DNA of 64,000 nt from Diploptera punctata. Lineage: Eukaryota > Arthropoda > Insecta > Blattodea > Blaberidae. The notes beneath the pieces were generated by a model. The model did not search any database. It saw only the letters and a list, made by a program, of their open reading frames with translations, and was not told the origin of the DNA. Shown one piece after another: positions 11,113 to 22,099 of the stretch. Both the position numbers and the translations under genes were made by a program. Positions within the stretch are counted from its first letter, which is position 1, and each line of letters starts with the position of its first letter. Location: positions 3,264,501 to 3,328,500 of the forward strand of contig JASPKZ010010272.1 in assembly GCA_030220185.1 (NCBI GenBank), read 5' to 3'.

Positions 11113-11689
11113 AACATATGCTGATGCAGACTTTTTTGTAGAGCTTTTTGAGATATTCAATTCCATGTACATTAATTTTGTGTATTTCTTATTGTTTAGG
11201 CAGCATAAGCCATTTAAACGTCCAAAGAGCTACTTTTTTCACGTTTTCCACTACAAAGGGTGATTTTTAAGGGTGTAGGAGTTGAGTATCACAACTCTCT
11301 TATAGCCTATGTTCATCCCAGGAATCTCCTGAACATTTTGCAAAAAACCCCATCACAATCGGATCAACGGTATGTCCGTGCATAAAGTACGAACAAACAA
11401 ACAAATATACAAACAAACAAAATTTTTTATATATAAGATATCTTCTTAAGATCATACCTTTAATATATAAAAGTACTTAGGCTGAAATTGGCCCAATGTG
11501 CACTCCATATAAATTATAAACAACTAGTAAAGTTAGCATAAATGGCAAATTGATTAATACAGCTTGAGCTGGTAGGGAGTAGTCAAATTTTGCTCAGAGG
11601 CTTCTTACTTCATATACAGTAACATGACGGTTCCTTAAATATATTTCTGTCTTGGCAGTTTTCCTTCTTATAAAGGGTTCCCAAATTAG

Positions 11690-12170
11690 AAGCATGCAAA
11701 TACATTAGTCTCTACTCAAATTACTTCCAATCACTGGTGAGCTGACTCACCGTGAGCAAATGCAAAGATCGAATTAGCTACCCACTAACTGGTCAAGCAT
11801 GAAAGTAATTTTCATAATATTGGCAAGAAATTACCCAGAATTCTCAGCGATAAAACCACTTCCGTTATTTTCGTCTGCTAGAGGAACACATTTTTACGAT
11901 TGCATCCCGTAAATAATACCGTATACGACGACGTCTGTGAATTGCAATATTACACCGATTCTCTTGTTCTTCCAGTTGAATTCTTTGGTAGACTCTATCA
12001 AATTCCTGTTCTCCGCGTATACCGAAAACATGATCGAAGTCTAGCTTACAAATTTCAACAATTATTATTGCATGAACAGATTTCTAAGCAAAATCGTATT
12101 AGGATACAACTTTCTCAGCAGAGAACGCCTTTTACGGTCTAATGCATTCATAGATTCGACCCTTAGAGTA
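11690..12170 (-). repeat. Inverted partner of 15957-16550, unclassified element
   Basis: Read on the minus strand this aligns along its length with 15957-16550, from TTAAGGGTCGAA-type sequence at one end to GACTAATGTATTTGCATGC at the other. It covers a short decayed reading frame. The partner copy has about 80 bp that this one lacks. Confidence 0.75.
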
Positions 12171-14239
12171 CTACAGTATCTTTAAAGACATAACATATTG
12201 CACTGAAATACAGAAAAAATAGTGGATGTAACACAGCACAGTTTGCACAGCAATATAAAACAACTTTATTACACAAAAGCAAGAAGGAACTACAGGAAGA
12301 TTTTAACCGGACTGAAGAGTTTCCTAACTCCCTCACAGGTTACGTAAGCAGACAAGGGTATCCAAGCAATACAATGGCAACACAAGAAGGTAAAACGATA
12401 TAATGCGGAAGCGCCATATGCAGAATATTCACGTGTGGTCATTAATACTGTAATTATTGTATATCTGACTTAACTTGGCAAATAGAGAGATGTAGATATA
12501 AGGATAGATCCTTGACAGCTTATGGCCAGTTACAAAAGAAAAAACACACTGTGTTGTCAGTTTTCGTCTTCCCCCTTACCCATATTAACTTCTGGTGAAG
12601 AAACACCAACAACACTGGTGCGAGTGAGAGAGGTAAGCATAGCTGTCTCTTTCTACAATTTTCTTGCAAAGTTAAACCAGACGAATAATAGAATGTGCTT
12701 AAAAATAATTTTCCATCTTACTGAGGTAAAAATTAACTATTGGTACTTTAAAAACCATTCCGTTTCCGCATCATGAAGGTTTCTGGTTTATACATGACGA
12801 TTTTACATATAAAACCGTACCGTTCTGGAGATTTTTTTCTGTCCCTACAGGTTTCCTTCTTCTAAAGGTTCCGGCTAAGACAGGTTTTACTGTATTAAAA
12901 TCTTTAATGTGCCATATTCTATGAGATGTGATCCATGACTTCACTACCATTCTTAAAGAAATACTTAGGATTTTTATGTCCTGAAAAATTCATCAACCCT
13001 GCCTGGATTTGAATCTCAAAATCTCGGACCAGGCGCATGGTAACCACAAGTTCAATATGGCTGACAGATTGAGTTGATTTTCTTGACATTTGTATGAGCA
13101 AAAACATATATTTCAGACTTAAGATTCTCTTAAATGCATACAAATATAACACAAGAACCTCAGATTTACTTCTCTTCAGAAGGAAGCAATACTCAGCATA
13201 TTTTCACACTTTGAAAAATATCCATATACCCATACTTAGTTTAAATCCTTTAACCTTGTATTCAGGAAGAGAATCAATATTGGCAACTTGACCACTGGAA
13301 CTTAATATTTGATTAAAGGATTAATTGGCTTGACATTTTAGAATGGGAGAAGTTGTACTCTACCACGATGGCACTGTCCCAACTCAAGGTAGCACCAGCA
13401 GCCACATACGGTATCCAGATACCTCAAGAGAGCCTTATCACTAAAGTCCAGATGTTAGGCACTTAAAAAGTTCAAAATAGGCAGGCAAAAGGCCTAAAAT
13501 CATTAATATAGGCACTAAAAAATCAAAATAGGCTCTTACAAAAAATGGACCACAACATAAATTTTACAGTCTTACGTAAAGAATATAAACATATGCTATC
13601 AATAGCATACGAAGATATCAGAGATGATTTTGGAACTTGTTTTCCCTATGTGTATTTATGTTTTCCAGTGTGTACATGCTGCGAAACATGGCACTTCTTC
13701 GCGCAATTCACCGAAATTTGACACACTTTGCAAAACAATTTTGAATCGTCACTTGAGAATATTTCTGCACCAAAATTCTTTCACGAAATTGGTCAGTTTG
13801 TCTTTTACTGTTTTACTGTTGTCCATTCTTTAGGCATCATGAAACAACTATTCTAAAGGTAAAAAAAAAGGCAAAAAAAAAAAAATAAGCCACATACACT
13901 TGCACACCACTTTGTCTTTGAAACACCTGTCTGTGAACGAGGACTACAGACTGAATTCAGTGTTATCAACATCAAAAATAATATTGTCAGTCAATTAAAG
14001 GTTTCTATGCAATGATATGTGTCATGAAGTTTGCCCATTTCAATTAATTTCGTTGAAATACTAAGTTAATTTGGAGAAAAAATAGAAAATAGGCATTTAT
14101 AGGCATTGTAAGCTGAAATAGGCATTTATAGGCAAAATTAACTTCATAGAAAACAACTGTAGGGTCATCGGTATGAACTTACATGAAGTCACTTTTATAA
14201 TATCTATAATAAATAACTGTAGGCATTTTCCCTAACATC
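12171..14239. other. UBE2O intron, no gene seen
   Basis: AT-rich intron sequence without a convincing exon. Between about 13470 and 14130 the phrase (A)TAGGCA recurs many times beside poly-A tracts, suggesting the remains of an old DNA transposon, but I could not find its ends. Confidence 0.4.
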
Positions 14240-14640
14240 CGGTCTCTACTTATCACTTTCAAAATATACAAGAAACAGCTACGCCTATAGAATAGCACAT
14301 GAATCATACTTCATTGAGGGCATCAAGCTCTGCTTCAATCTACCAGAAACCCAGACATATAAAGATGTCATCAAAGAGAGACAAAACAAAGCCAATGCAA
14401 TACTGAGGGAAATAATGGAAACAGAAACGATGAAAACTGATGTGTGGAAAGGCCCGAACTTCCAATTTTGCCACCTATACACATGCTTTGCTGCACATGG
14501 TTTCCACGGGAAGATATGCCAGAACCCATCATACCACGACCCCAAGGAGACTGCATATGTAAGCTTTGCGACGAGCCATGCTCCAAGTGTCATCTAATGA
14601 AATGCAAAAGCAGAACTCAGCCTCTCATCACAATTACAAA
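14240..14640 (+). pseudogene. LINE-E C-terminal fragment with zinc-finger-like tail
   Basis: After one frameshift the plus strand reads HMLCCTWFPREDMPEPIIPR and then CICKLCDEPCSKCHLMKCKS. The HGFHxxIC..(C-x2-C-x3-PC-x2-CHxMxC) pattern is shared with the minus-strand copy at 49115-49435. It is the very 3' end of a non-LTR ORF2. Confidence 0.7.
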
Positions 14641-14654
14641 AGACTGGTGAAATT

Positions 14655-14775
14655 TCAAAATGTACATCCATCTATCCATCCATAGTAATTCTGCCCAGGG
14701 GCAGGTCCTTCACTGCAATCATAGCATTTTCATGCTATGCTTGCAGCTTTACTAGGTTGTGTTTAATAAAATCTA
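14655..14775. repeat. Short repeat shared with 19080-19165 (inverted)
   Basis: The phrases CATAGCATTTTCATGCTATG and GGGCAGGTC here recur in reverse orientation at about 19095-19160. Confidence 0.6.
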
Positions 14776-14779
14776 TTTA

Positions 14780-14965
14780 AAAACAAAAAGGAACTTGAAC
14801 ACAAGATTAAAACAACATCTTAGAAATGTTAAAAATGGATAAATAGATAAATCTGCAATAGCTGTACATATATGGTCAGAAAAATATAGAATCGTAGCAA
14901 AGGCCAAATTTTTTAAACAGGTAAGTCTACCGTCCATGGTATCTTTATCTTGTAATGGTGGAGTG
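14780..14965 (+). pseudogene. PLE GIY-YIG fragment
   Basis: The plus strand reads LNTRLKQHLRNVKNG, with a stop, then DKSAIAVHIWSEKYRIVAKA and KFFKQ, matching the C-terminal helix region of the PLE endonuclease. It is truncated on both sides. Confidence 0.6.
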
Positions 14966-15165
14966 GCTTGCATGCTTAAATGATCCCGAGATCTATGCCA
15001 GCAGTATCATTGCTGCTGAAAGTGTTATCCATACCAGACATGTTGAAAGTGATAAGCCAGGTGAAAAAATACCTTGGTCGAAACAGTGACTAAAAAAATA
15101 CATTCGTCAAGAAATGTGGACATGGGTTCCACTGGAGTAAAATTTTCCAGAAGTATTTTAGAAAA
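14935..15165. repeat. Interspersed repeat, inverted copy of 18395-18690
   Basis: GGAGTGGCTTGCATGCTTAA (14958 on) and the GACATGGGTTCCACTGGAGT region match the reverse complement of 18395-18690. The copies differ by several indels, so the family is old. I cannot classify it. Confidence 0.7.
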
Positions 15166-15299
15166 ATGTTTCTCATCTTGTCTTGTGTAGAAACTCTCAT
15201 GTTAGATAAAAATGAAAATTATGACTCAAGTGTGTATGCGCATATATGACAACATAAAGTTAAAAAGTCAGGATTCTCAGTACACCAGAAAATATAATG

Positions 15300-15735
15300 T
15301 TGTTAATGGTTAACCAAGTTAAAGTTTCCAATTGCAGTGCAAAGAATATGGTCCAAATGCTCCTAAGCATTATATCATTGTGAAATGGTATAACCAGCTA
15401 TTGGAAACAGTTGTGTTAAGGAAGAAGATAAGCAGCAAAAAGTAGTGTCCACAGTTAAAGTTGAAGATTATATGCAAGCATTTTAGCACAGCCCAAGGAA
15501 ATCAATTTGATGGGCCAGTTTAGAGCTGGGTATACCAAAGTCAACTGTTTACAACATTGTTCATAAATGACTGCAGCTTACAGCATACAAAATCCAACTT
15601 GTGTAAAAGTTGCAGCAAAATGATAAACGCAGACGAATCAAGTTCACTAATACAAGGTAGTCCCCATTGAAAGCGACAATGGATTCCTCAACCACACACA
15701 TTCTCAAATGAAGCAACTTTTCACATGTGTTTGTT
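15300..15735 (+). pseudogene. mariner-like transposase remnant
   Basis: With stops and shifts the plus strand reads EYGPNAPKHYIIVKWYNQLL, then a helix-turn-helix-like segment (WASLELGIPKSTVYNIVHK) and YKIQLV..LQQNDKRRR. After about 15690 it reads FSNEATFHM. This order matches mariner-like transposases, where the first catalytic Asp lies in F(S/T)DEATFH; here that Asp has become Asn. The remaining catalytic part is not recognisable. Confidence 0.6.
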
Positions 15736-15956
15736 ATGAAGATTCTTCTGGAGTCATTGTAAAGTATAACAAAGCAAATATCTTAGGTTTTGTACCTGAT
15801 GAATGGAGGTCTGGAATAGCAAGAGCTACTACAAAGTTTTAAGTAATGAAGAAGACCCAAGAATATTTTGTTAAAAAATTAATGGGATAGATTCCTTAAT
15901 GAAAGACTTCAACAAGTAAAAGAAAAATGATCAGAGTGGATTGATCACATGGAGAA

Positions 15957-16550
15957 ACATTAAGGGTCGAATGTTTGAATGCATTAGACAGTAAAAGGCG
16001 TTCTCTGCTGAGAAAGTTTTATCCTAATACATTTTGCTTACCCAGAAATCTATTCATGCGATAATAATTGTAAGCTACCTGACGAGGTACCTTAAGATCA
16101 TAGCTCAAGATATAAACTTATCGTGAAAATCCCGAAGGGAACCGATGTAATTTGAAACCTTTGCAGCTTTATCCAAGATGTCGGACCTTGAAGACTTCAA
16201 TCATGTTTTCGGTATATGCGGAGAAGAGGAATTTGATAGAGTCTACCAAAGAATTCAACTGGAAGAACAGGAGAATCGGCGTAATATTGCACGACGCAGA
16301 CATCGTTGTATATGGTATTATTTGCGGGACGCAAGCGTAAATGCATTCCTCTATAGCAGATGAAAATAACGGAAGTGGTTTTATCGCTGAGAATTCTGGG
16401 TAATTCGTTGCCAATATTACGAAAGCGTCAACTTTCATGCATGACTGGTAAGTCGGCCGTTAATTCGATCTCAGGAATTGCTCATGGTGGGTCAGCTCAC
16501 CAGTGATTGGAAGTAATGTGAGTAGAGACTAATGTATTTGCATGCGGCCC
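15957..16550 (+). repeat. Unclassified element with a 61-codon reading frame
   Basis: This is the inverted partner of 11690-12170. The frame at 16178-16363 reads MSDLEDFNHVFGICGEEEFD, then VYQRIQLEEQENRRNIARRR and HRCIWYYLRD. An acidic start followed by an Arg-rich block is seen in some PIF/Harbinger transposase N-termini, but that is only a guess. No terminal repeats or target duplication were found. Confidence 0.5.
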
Positions 16551-16619
16551 TAAATGGATTAGAGTTTAAAAAAGACTCCCCTAACCTCATACTATAAGTA
16601 TAATGTTGTCGAAGACATT

Positions 16620-16865
16620 GAACTTTTATAGGAAAAAAATTACTATGTGGTTTAATTTAAGATTAAATTAAAATGTTTCATACCTCACTTCACATCCAGT
16701 CTTCTAACTAGATCGTGATTTCAAAATCTGGGCAGCTTCATCTTCAGTAATTTCTTGTCGACTGATGTTATGTTGATCAGAAGAACCCAGGCTTTGAAAC
16801 TGCGGTCTAATTAGAAGACTGAATATGAGGTGAGATATGAAACATTTTAATTCAATCCTACATTG
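16620..16865. mobile_element. Fold-back PLE derivative with hammerhead-like cores
   Basis: Both arms end in PLE terminal motifs (CTCACTTCACATCC on the left, ATATGAGGTGAG on the right) and share TCTTCTAACTAG / CTAATTAGAAGA. The minus-strand core is listed separately. The plus-strand arm (16778-16807) keeps GAAAC-UGCG-GUC but has CAGAAGA in place of CUGANGA and lacks stem II. Confidence 0.65.
16711..16747 (-). ncRNA. Hammerhead ribozyme core, AUC variant
   Basis: Minus strand: CUGAAGA (16747-16741), U, a weak stem II around loop GCCC, then GAAAU, loop CACG, and AUC (16713-16711). The usual C15.2-G16.2 pair is replaced by U-A, so stem III still pairs and AUC is a permitted cleavage triplet. Confidence 0.5.
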
Positions 16866-16869
16866 ATTT

Positions 16870-17524
16870 ATACTCAGCTTTCCTTGGAAAACCTTCAGTC
16901 AGCAGACCACTGGCTAATGTCATGTTGGAACTCTTTAGAGTCAACCACTTAAATTAAAGTATGTAAAATGGAAGAATCTACAAGAGCTACTTCTCTACAT
17001 TTCACCACACTACTGGTCCACTGAATGGAAGAAAAAAAAAAAACATGATTTATTTAAATTAAAATCAAAATTGGCAATTTTTAAATTTAAATCTGACGAT
17101 TTTTTTACTTGAATCAGATTTTTTATTTAAATTTATTTCTTAAAAAATTTGAAATATTTTTTTAAAAACAATTTTAGTCTGCTAACTGAATATATGAAAA
17201 ACATCAACAGAAACAAATATAATTCACCGAACAAACTGCAGCCAAAATAACGTACCTAGTGAATTACGAACTACACCAAGGACAAACTCCATATCCTCAA
17301 AAGTTCAACACCAGCATCATTTGACAGTACCAATCTATTGCATCTATATAAACTCACTATTTCACATACCCTTACATGAAACAATAAAACTACTAGAACA
17401 TATGTTAAAAGACGACAACACACAATAACTGCAAATAGATGAAAACTCAGTAAATTATTTTCAAATATTTTCTTCATCTTGGAATTATTTAATAATGTCT
17501 GCTTATTTAATTGTTTGTATAGGA
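16870..17524. other. UBE2O intron, no gene seen
   Basis: AT-rich sequence with poly-A and poly-T tracts (17031-17043 and 17100-17170). I see no exon or recognisable repeat. Confidence 0.4.
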
Positions 17525-17860
17525 ACACAGTCCCGCGCCGTAGCTGCGTGGTTAAGGCAAGAAGCCTTGGTGCAGAACTACGGGACTTGTGCTGGTTCGA
17601 GTCCCCATGGGAGAAGGAATTTCGGCCACTATGGGACCGGTACCCACCCAGCGTTGTGAGGCATTTGGGTAGCTACAATAAGTATTGGCTCCTGGTTGAG
17701 AAAATCAGTTATAATGGCTGGAGGACCCAACATGCTGACCACATGTCACCCCTACATTGGCTGGATGATCGTCTACCTCTGTGATTAACATATGTGATGT
17801 GAGGCCAGTAGCCAGCTGGTAGGCCAAGGGCCTTCTAGGCCTGTCGTGCTTGGAGTTTCT
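17525..17860 (+). mobile_element. SINE-B (tRNA-derived), near full length
   Basis: The tRNA-like head starts TCCCGCGCCGTAGCTGCG and carries A-box (GTGGTTAAGG) and B-box (GGTTCGAGTCC) sequences for RNA polymerase III. A body of about 250 bp follows, through CACCCAGCGTTGTGAGGCA to CCTTCTAGGCCTGTCGTGC. Other copies: 51153-51501 (with target duplication), 60000-60340, and fragments at 4690 and 10850. Confidence 0.85.
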
Positions 17861-18237
17861 TTTTATAGGAACACAGGTTTTCCTGCTTTGTCTATACTAA
17901 GCCTGTTGCATAACATATTAGAATGCATAACATCAAGTACAGAGAAAACATGTTCTACGCCTGCAGAAGATGCTCTTGCATTCTGACAGATTTGTGTGAC
18001 TTCAACCACTACAGTGCACTCCTAACATCTTATCTATGGACTTAATTTTTTTTTAAATGGGGAAGCTTTTGCTTCATATTTCACTACTGTAGGTAAAAAT
18101 GATAATCCACTATAGTTAATTTGAGCAAACTGAAATGCAGAATCACGTTCTTCTAAAGTTAGTTTATATTTGGAGAAATGATACAGCTTACAATCAACCC
18201 AAAAAGCCAAAAAAAAAAAATGATGGTTTAAGTGCTT

Positions 18238-18385
18238 ACTTACTTACTCACTGGCACTATCGAACCCGTAGGTTCATGGCCGCACGGACATAAGCTCTCC
18301 ATACATCCCTATCCTGAGCTAATGCTTTCCAATCATTCCCTGTATAATCTACTTCCCTCAAATCATAGTTAATGTTATCCATGTT
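18238..18385 (-). mobile_element. LINE-B 3' end, strongly truncated
   Basis: The minus strand encodes the family C-terminus (NINYDLREVDYTGNDWKALA...VRAAMNLRVR) and ends in the (AAGT)n-like tail near 18238-18250. Truncation is at about 18385, where a different repeat begins. Confidence 0.75.
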
Positions 18386-18394
18386 CCTAGGAAC

Positions 18395-18690
18395 ATGTCC
18401 CTGTGATTGAGCCTTTGGCATGGGTTCCCTGAAGTAGAGAACCGAATGGGGGACTATTTGACCTCCGGAAAATCTTACCCCAGTTGAACCCATGTCCGCA
18501 TTTCTTGACGGTTGTATTTTTACGGTGAAAGATGGTCACTCTTTCGACCAAGGTACTTTTTTCGTCTGGCTTATCACCTTCGACCAGTCCGGCATAGGTA
18601 ACCCTATCGGCAGCAATGCTACCGCCGGCATAGCTCTCAGGATCATTTAAGCATGCAAGCCACTCCACCACGACAAGGTAAAGATACCAT
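18395..18690. repeat. Interspersed repeat, inverted copy of 14935-15165
   Basis: Shares TTAAGCATGCAAGCCACTCC and the CCCATGTCCGCATTTCTTGA region with the reverse complement of 14935-15165. Confidence 0.7.
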
Positions 18691-18849
18691 GGAGTATTTA
18701 AAATATTATTACTGTGGAATGATTTTTGTCTTCATGTATTATATTTTGTTCTTCCAAGTTATCTTTCAGAGCCTTGTTCAAACAAATTTTGCAATCATTT
18801 TTCTGACAAATGTCAAGTACACTGATATAGGTCTTAACATATTTAACAA

Positions 18850-19045
18850 GTCCACCACCGTGTTCTCGAGGTAGCGATGCTGCCTTGTCATGCAGCAGGC
18901 CCAAGTTTGATTCCTGGTTGGGAAAGGCTTCTTAGGTGAGGCTTTTTTTTGGAGTTTCTCCTCACCTGTAAGAAATGTCAGGAAACTTAGGGCCCAACAG
19001 TCCCTGAAAATCATCTGGCCATCATCATCCTTATCAACATTCACC
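18850..19045 (+). mobile_element. SINE-C head and middle
   Basis: A tRNA-like head with B-box-like AGTTTGATTCCTGGTTGGG is followed by a G/T-rich link and TCTCCTCACCTGTAAG, ending in TCATCTGGCCATCATCATCC. The same order is seen at 25410-25740 (minus) and 34450-34950 (plus). Confidence 0.75.
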
Positions 19046-19518
19046 AGTGTGGAAATCTACTGGAAGCTAAAACACCTATAATTCCCTAGCAAAGCTAGCT
19101 GCAAAGCATAGCATGAAAATGCTATGATTGCAGTGAGAGACCTGCTCTTGGGCAGAACACTATAGAATAATTAACAAATCTTCTACAGTATGCTTAATTT
19201 GAAAGACACTCTTTTGAAATTGAGCTCTGAATTTTTGTTTACGTTCTCTTTACATATTTTCATGAATGTAGGTCAATGTTTTGTTTAGGCAATGAAAGTC
19301 CACGTTCATTTTTTAATTTAGCAGTTGCAAAATTATTGTTGAAAAAGTATTTTATAATTTCCACAATATGTTCTTTCACATTTGGAATAGTTATAGATAA
19401 ATGTTAAGATATACGGTTCAAAATTTGGGCAGAACCACCACCATACATAATCACATCCAAGATCTTCAGGATTCTTAAGATCATCTCTCATTTTTGACAT
19501 ATTACTTTGCATTATCAA

Positions 19519-20415
19519 TAGGGCTCAGAAGTTGAGGAAAAATCTTTTTTTTATTTTATGCCTGAAAACAAGGCCCAACATAATATATATACTTTTTGGG
19601 TCATTGTAGGCCAGAAAATGGTGGATTTTATTCATCCTTTTTCAACATTTTTTGGTTTATTTGTCCTTTTTTTTAGGTCTTTATGGCTTTTTTTTGTAAA
19701 TTTTCCTTCTTTTGACTACATTTGAACCATTTGTATAATTCAATTATCCGCAGAGTCTAGTCTTAATTCCAACATCTTTTAAAACACTATCTAATTTTAA
19801 TTTCCAAAGACTTTTCACATTGCAAACACTTTTGTTTCACGAGAAACTATTGAACCCTCACAAAATATCCTGTTATATTTAACCAGCTTTCTGACCGCCT
19901 GAACTATTGTATTTCGACTTCAAATTTTCTAAGAAGTTGCCACTTTGTAACAATGAGATGACTGGAAATGACTATTGTGATATACTGTAATGCCAACTGA
20001 GGTAAGTTTCCCGAAGTTCAATTTTTGTTATTCTAGTGTAGTCAAATATGCTTCTAGTTATACCAGTTTAAATTTAAATTTCTTTCTGCAGGATATACAT
20101 TGCAGGTTCACTGAAATTCATTCTAGGCAGTAATAAATCATTCATTCTAAATTCTCGAAGAACTTACTTTTTAATGAATACAGAATTCCTTTTCAAACTA
20201 TGTTGAATTAAAGACACATAAAATATGAAAGAAGCAGCATTTTCAGTCTTTTTTTTTTTGGAAATGTGTGTTGCACTTCACTATAATGTACTTTTTAAAC
20301 ATAATTTTATTATATTCATTAAAAAAGCAGTTTAAATTAAAATTGTTTAATTTGAATTACTTTTTTTGCGGGGATATCTTTAGGTCTTTTATAGGTCCTC
20401 AACTTCCGAGCCCTA
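19519..20415. mobile_element. hAT-like non-autonomous DNA transposon
   Basis: The ends form terminal inverted repeats: left TAGGGCTCAGAAGTTGAGG, right (reverse complement) TAGGGCTCGGAAGTTGAGG. They are flanked by an 8-bp target duplication with one mismatch (ATTATCAA 19511-19518, ATTATCAG 20416-20423). An 8-bp duplication and a short TIR fit hAT. The 897-bp interior has no transposase frame. Confidence 0.75.
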
Positions 20416-20744
20416 ATTATCAGTAACAAAACTTCTAACACTACATCTAAATTCTCTCTCAACTTTTCACAGAATCCACAGCAATTTCAGTCATAATCTG
20501 GTGTGTAGGGGTGACCTTATACATCAATTAATTGTGTTTAAAAGTTCATGTCACCAGGCCTCTATAACACTTTGACACAAACTACAGAATATTTGACAGC
20601 CATTTAAATTCATACAAACAGTTTATAAATGAAATTCATCGGAGAACATATTGTTATAAATGATTTTACTTAATTTTATTTTAGTTTATAAATGAATTGG
20701 ATAAAATGTTTTTACATCTCACATCATAACGTTCTGTCATATTC

Positions 20745-20840
20745 GAAGAGGAAAATTATATGCCCAGACCGAGACTCGAACCCAGAACCTTTGGCTTTCT
20801 GGGTTTGAGTCTCAGTCTGGCCGTATAAATTCTCTTCAAA
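20745..20840. repeat. tRNA-like repeat, fold-back remnant
   Basis: The two halves GAGACTCGAACCCAG and TTTGAGTCTCAGTCTGG are joined head to head, giving a short palindrome flanked by AGAGGAAAATTATA and TATAAATTCTCTT. Confidence 0.7.
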
Positions 20841-20912
20841 TATGATTTATCCATCATTGAGATGTATGAAATTAATAATAAAAATATCATATAAAGTTCT
20901 GTGTTTTCACAA

Positions 20913-20947
20913 TACTGGTTTCAAAGCCATTTTGCCTTCATCTTCAG
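20913..20947 (-). ncRNA. Hammerhead ribozyme core at the end of a PLE reading frame
   Basis: Minus strand: CUGAAGA (20947-20941), U, stem II GAAGGC/GGCUUU with one mismatch and loop AAAAU, GAAAC (20922-20918), loop CA, then GUA (20915-20913). All core positions are intact. It begins at the stop codon of the GIY-YIG frame (stop at 20948), placing the ribozyme in the PLE 3' region. Confidence 0.68.
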
Positions 20948-21475
20948 TCAAACTCCAACTGTTAAAATTTTGCCGTTATCACCATCTTCCAAACTGCCAT
21001 CTAGTGCCAATTTTATGAATTTGGATATTAAATATTGCTCGTCAGGATCCATGGTACTATATTTGTGCTTCTGAATGTACATCTTTTCCCAAACTGTTAA
21101 TTCCAACTGAATGTACATCTTTTCCCAAACTGTTAATTCCAAAGACTTGTTCTAAAGTTTTAAAAGTTTAGTTTCTTTTCCAATTTTGTTATTCTCTAGT
21201 AAACTATGAGCTGCAATTGTCAATTTTTCAATTTCACCATCCTTTATATTTCTAAAGTGTTCTTTTGTATGAGTTTCTATATTCCTTTTAGTTTTTCCTA
21301 TATATATACTTCCTTGCAATCATTAAAACTAATTTGATAAATTCCATATTTCTTACTATCTGGGGTATTTACCATTTTATTAGTTATTAGTAGACTGCCC
21401 ATACTAAATTTGTTAATCGGTGCCAATGTAATATTGCATATATAAGATATTTTTCTCAAAAATCTCAAAATGGAT
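20945..21475 (-). pseudogene. Penelope-like element, GIY-YIG endonuclease end
   Basis: Minus strand, upstream to downstream: NINKFSMGSLL-like sequence near 21400, GIYQI..NDCK.IYIGKTKRNIETHT near 21350-21250 with a frameshift, then KNGEIEKLTIAAHSLLENN, and a C-terminus with ELTVWEKMYIQ repeated twice (21060-21142, an in-frame 36-bp tandem duplication). The tail LDGSLEDGDN is shared with other copies. No RT domain is present. It is a 5'-truncated copy with a hammerhead core right after the stop. Confidence 0.8.
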
Positions 21476-22095
21476 TAAAATTGAATGAGAAATTTATGTA
21501 AACACAACCTAGAAATGATCATATTAGCACAGCAACATGGCTGCATCCAGTGATAACCCAGCATCTATCTATGTCTAATAAAAAATGTAGAATCCTTGCA
21601 CACTCGTGCAGTTTTTCTTATATTATTATTACAAAAAAATAAAGATCACTATAGATAACTCTAGGCATCAGATTGCTCCCTATTTTGGAAAATCCACTCA
21701 GATACATTCGTAATGTTAACTAAATGTCAGCTAACCTAACCAAAATGCAATCTAACCCACCCAAATGTATTAAAATGTATGGGAATTTGTTTTTTCACGA
21801 TGTTTAAGTTATAAATTATTGTCTATAGTGGAAACTTCAGTAACCATCGGTGGATTATCATTGGACTAAAACACAGATAACGCCACTACAATTTTTGCTA
21901 CAGTGTAAAAATAAGTGATAACTATCCACAAGTTAGACAACTTGGTCAGCGTGAAGACACATACTGCCTCATCAATGCTAGTTCAGCCCTCATTTTTTTT
22001 AACACAATCATATTCTTCTATCAACTGTTTATTTAGCCCATTTATTTCATTTATTCTTTTGGCATTTTTTTGTCACATTCCCAAACAAGTTAATA
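21476..22095. other. UBE2O intron, no gene seen
   Basis: I see no coding exon or classifiable repeat in this stretch. Confidence 0.35.
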
Positions 22096-22099
22096 AAAC

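Larger units (their letters stand above)
10540..11445. repeat. Interspersed repeat with CCCGGCAGACGTTGTCCTG core, containing a SINE-B head
   Basis: The left part holds ACCCGGCAGACGTTGTCCTG near 10551. The right part ends in a run of ACAAACAAACAAA-type repeats near 11390-11425. I recall this pair of features from dispersed insect repeats but cannot assign a class. A minus-strand SINE-B head (tRNA-like, about 10855-11000) interrupts it. Confidence 0.5.

Noticed and set aside
11900..12142. An 80-codon plus-strand frame
   Set aside because: It is the antisense of the repeat copy matching 15957-16550, whose better frame is on the other strand.
16178..16363. A firm Harbinger transposase call
   Set aside because: Only an acidic start and an Arg-rich block are visible; no catalytic motif, TIR or target duplication was found.
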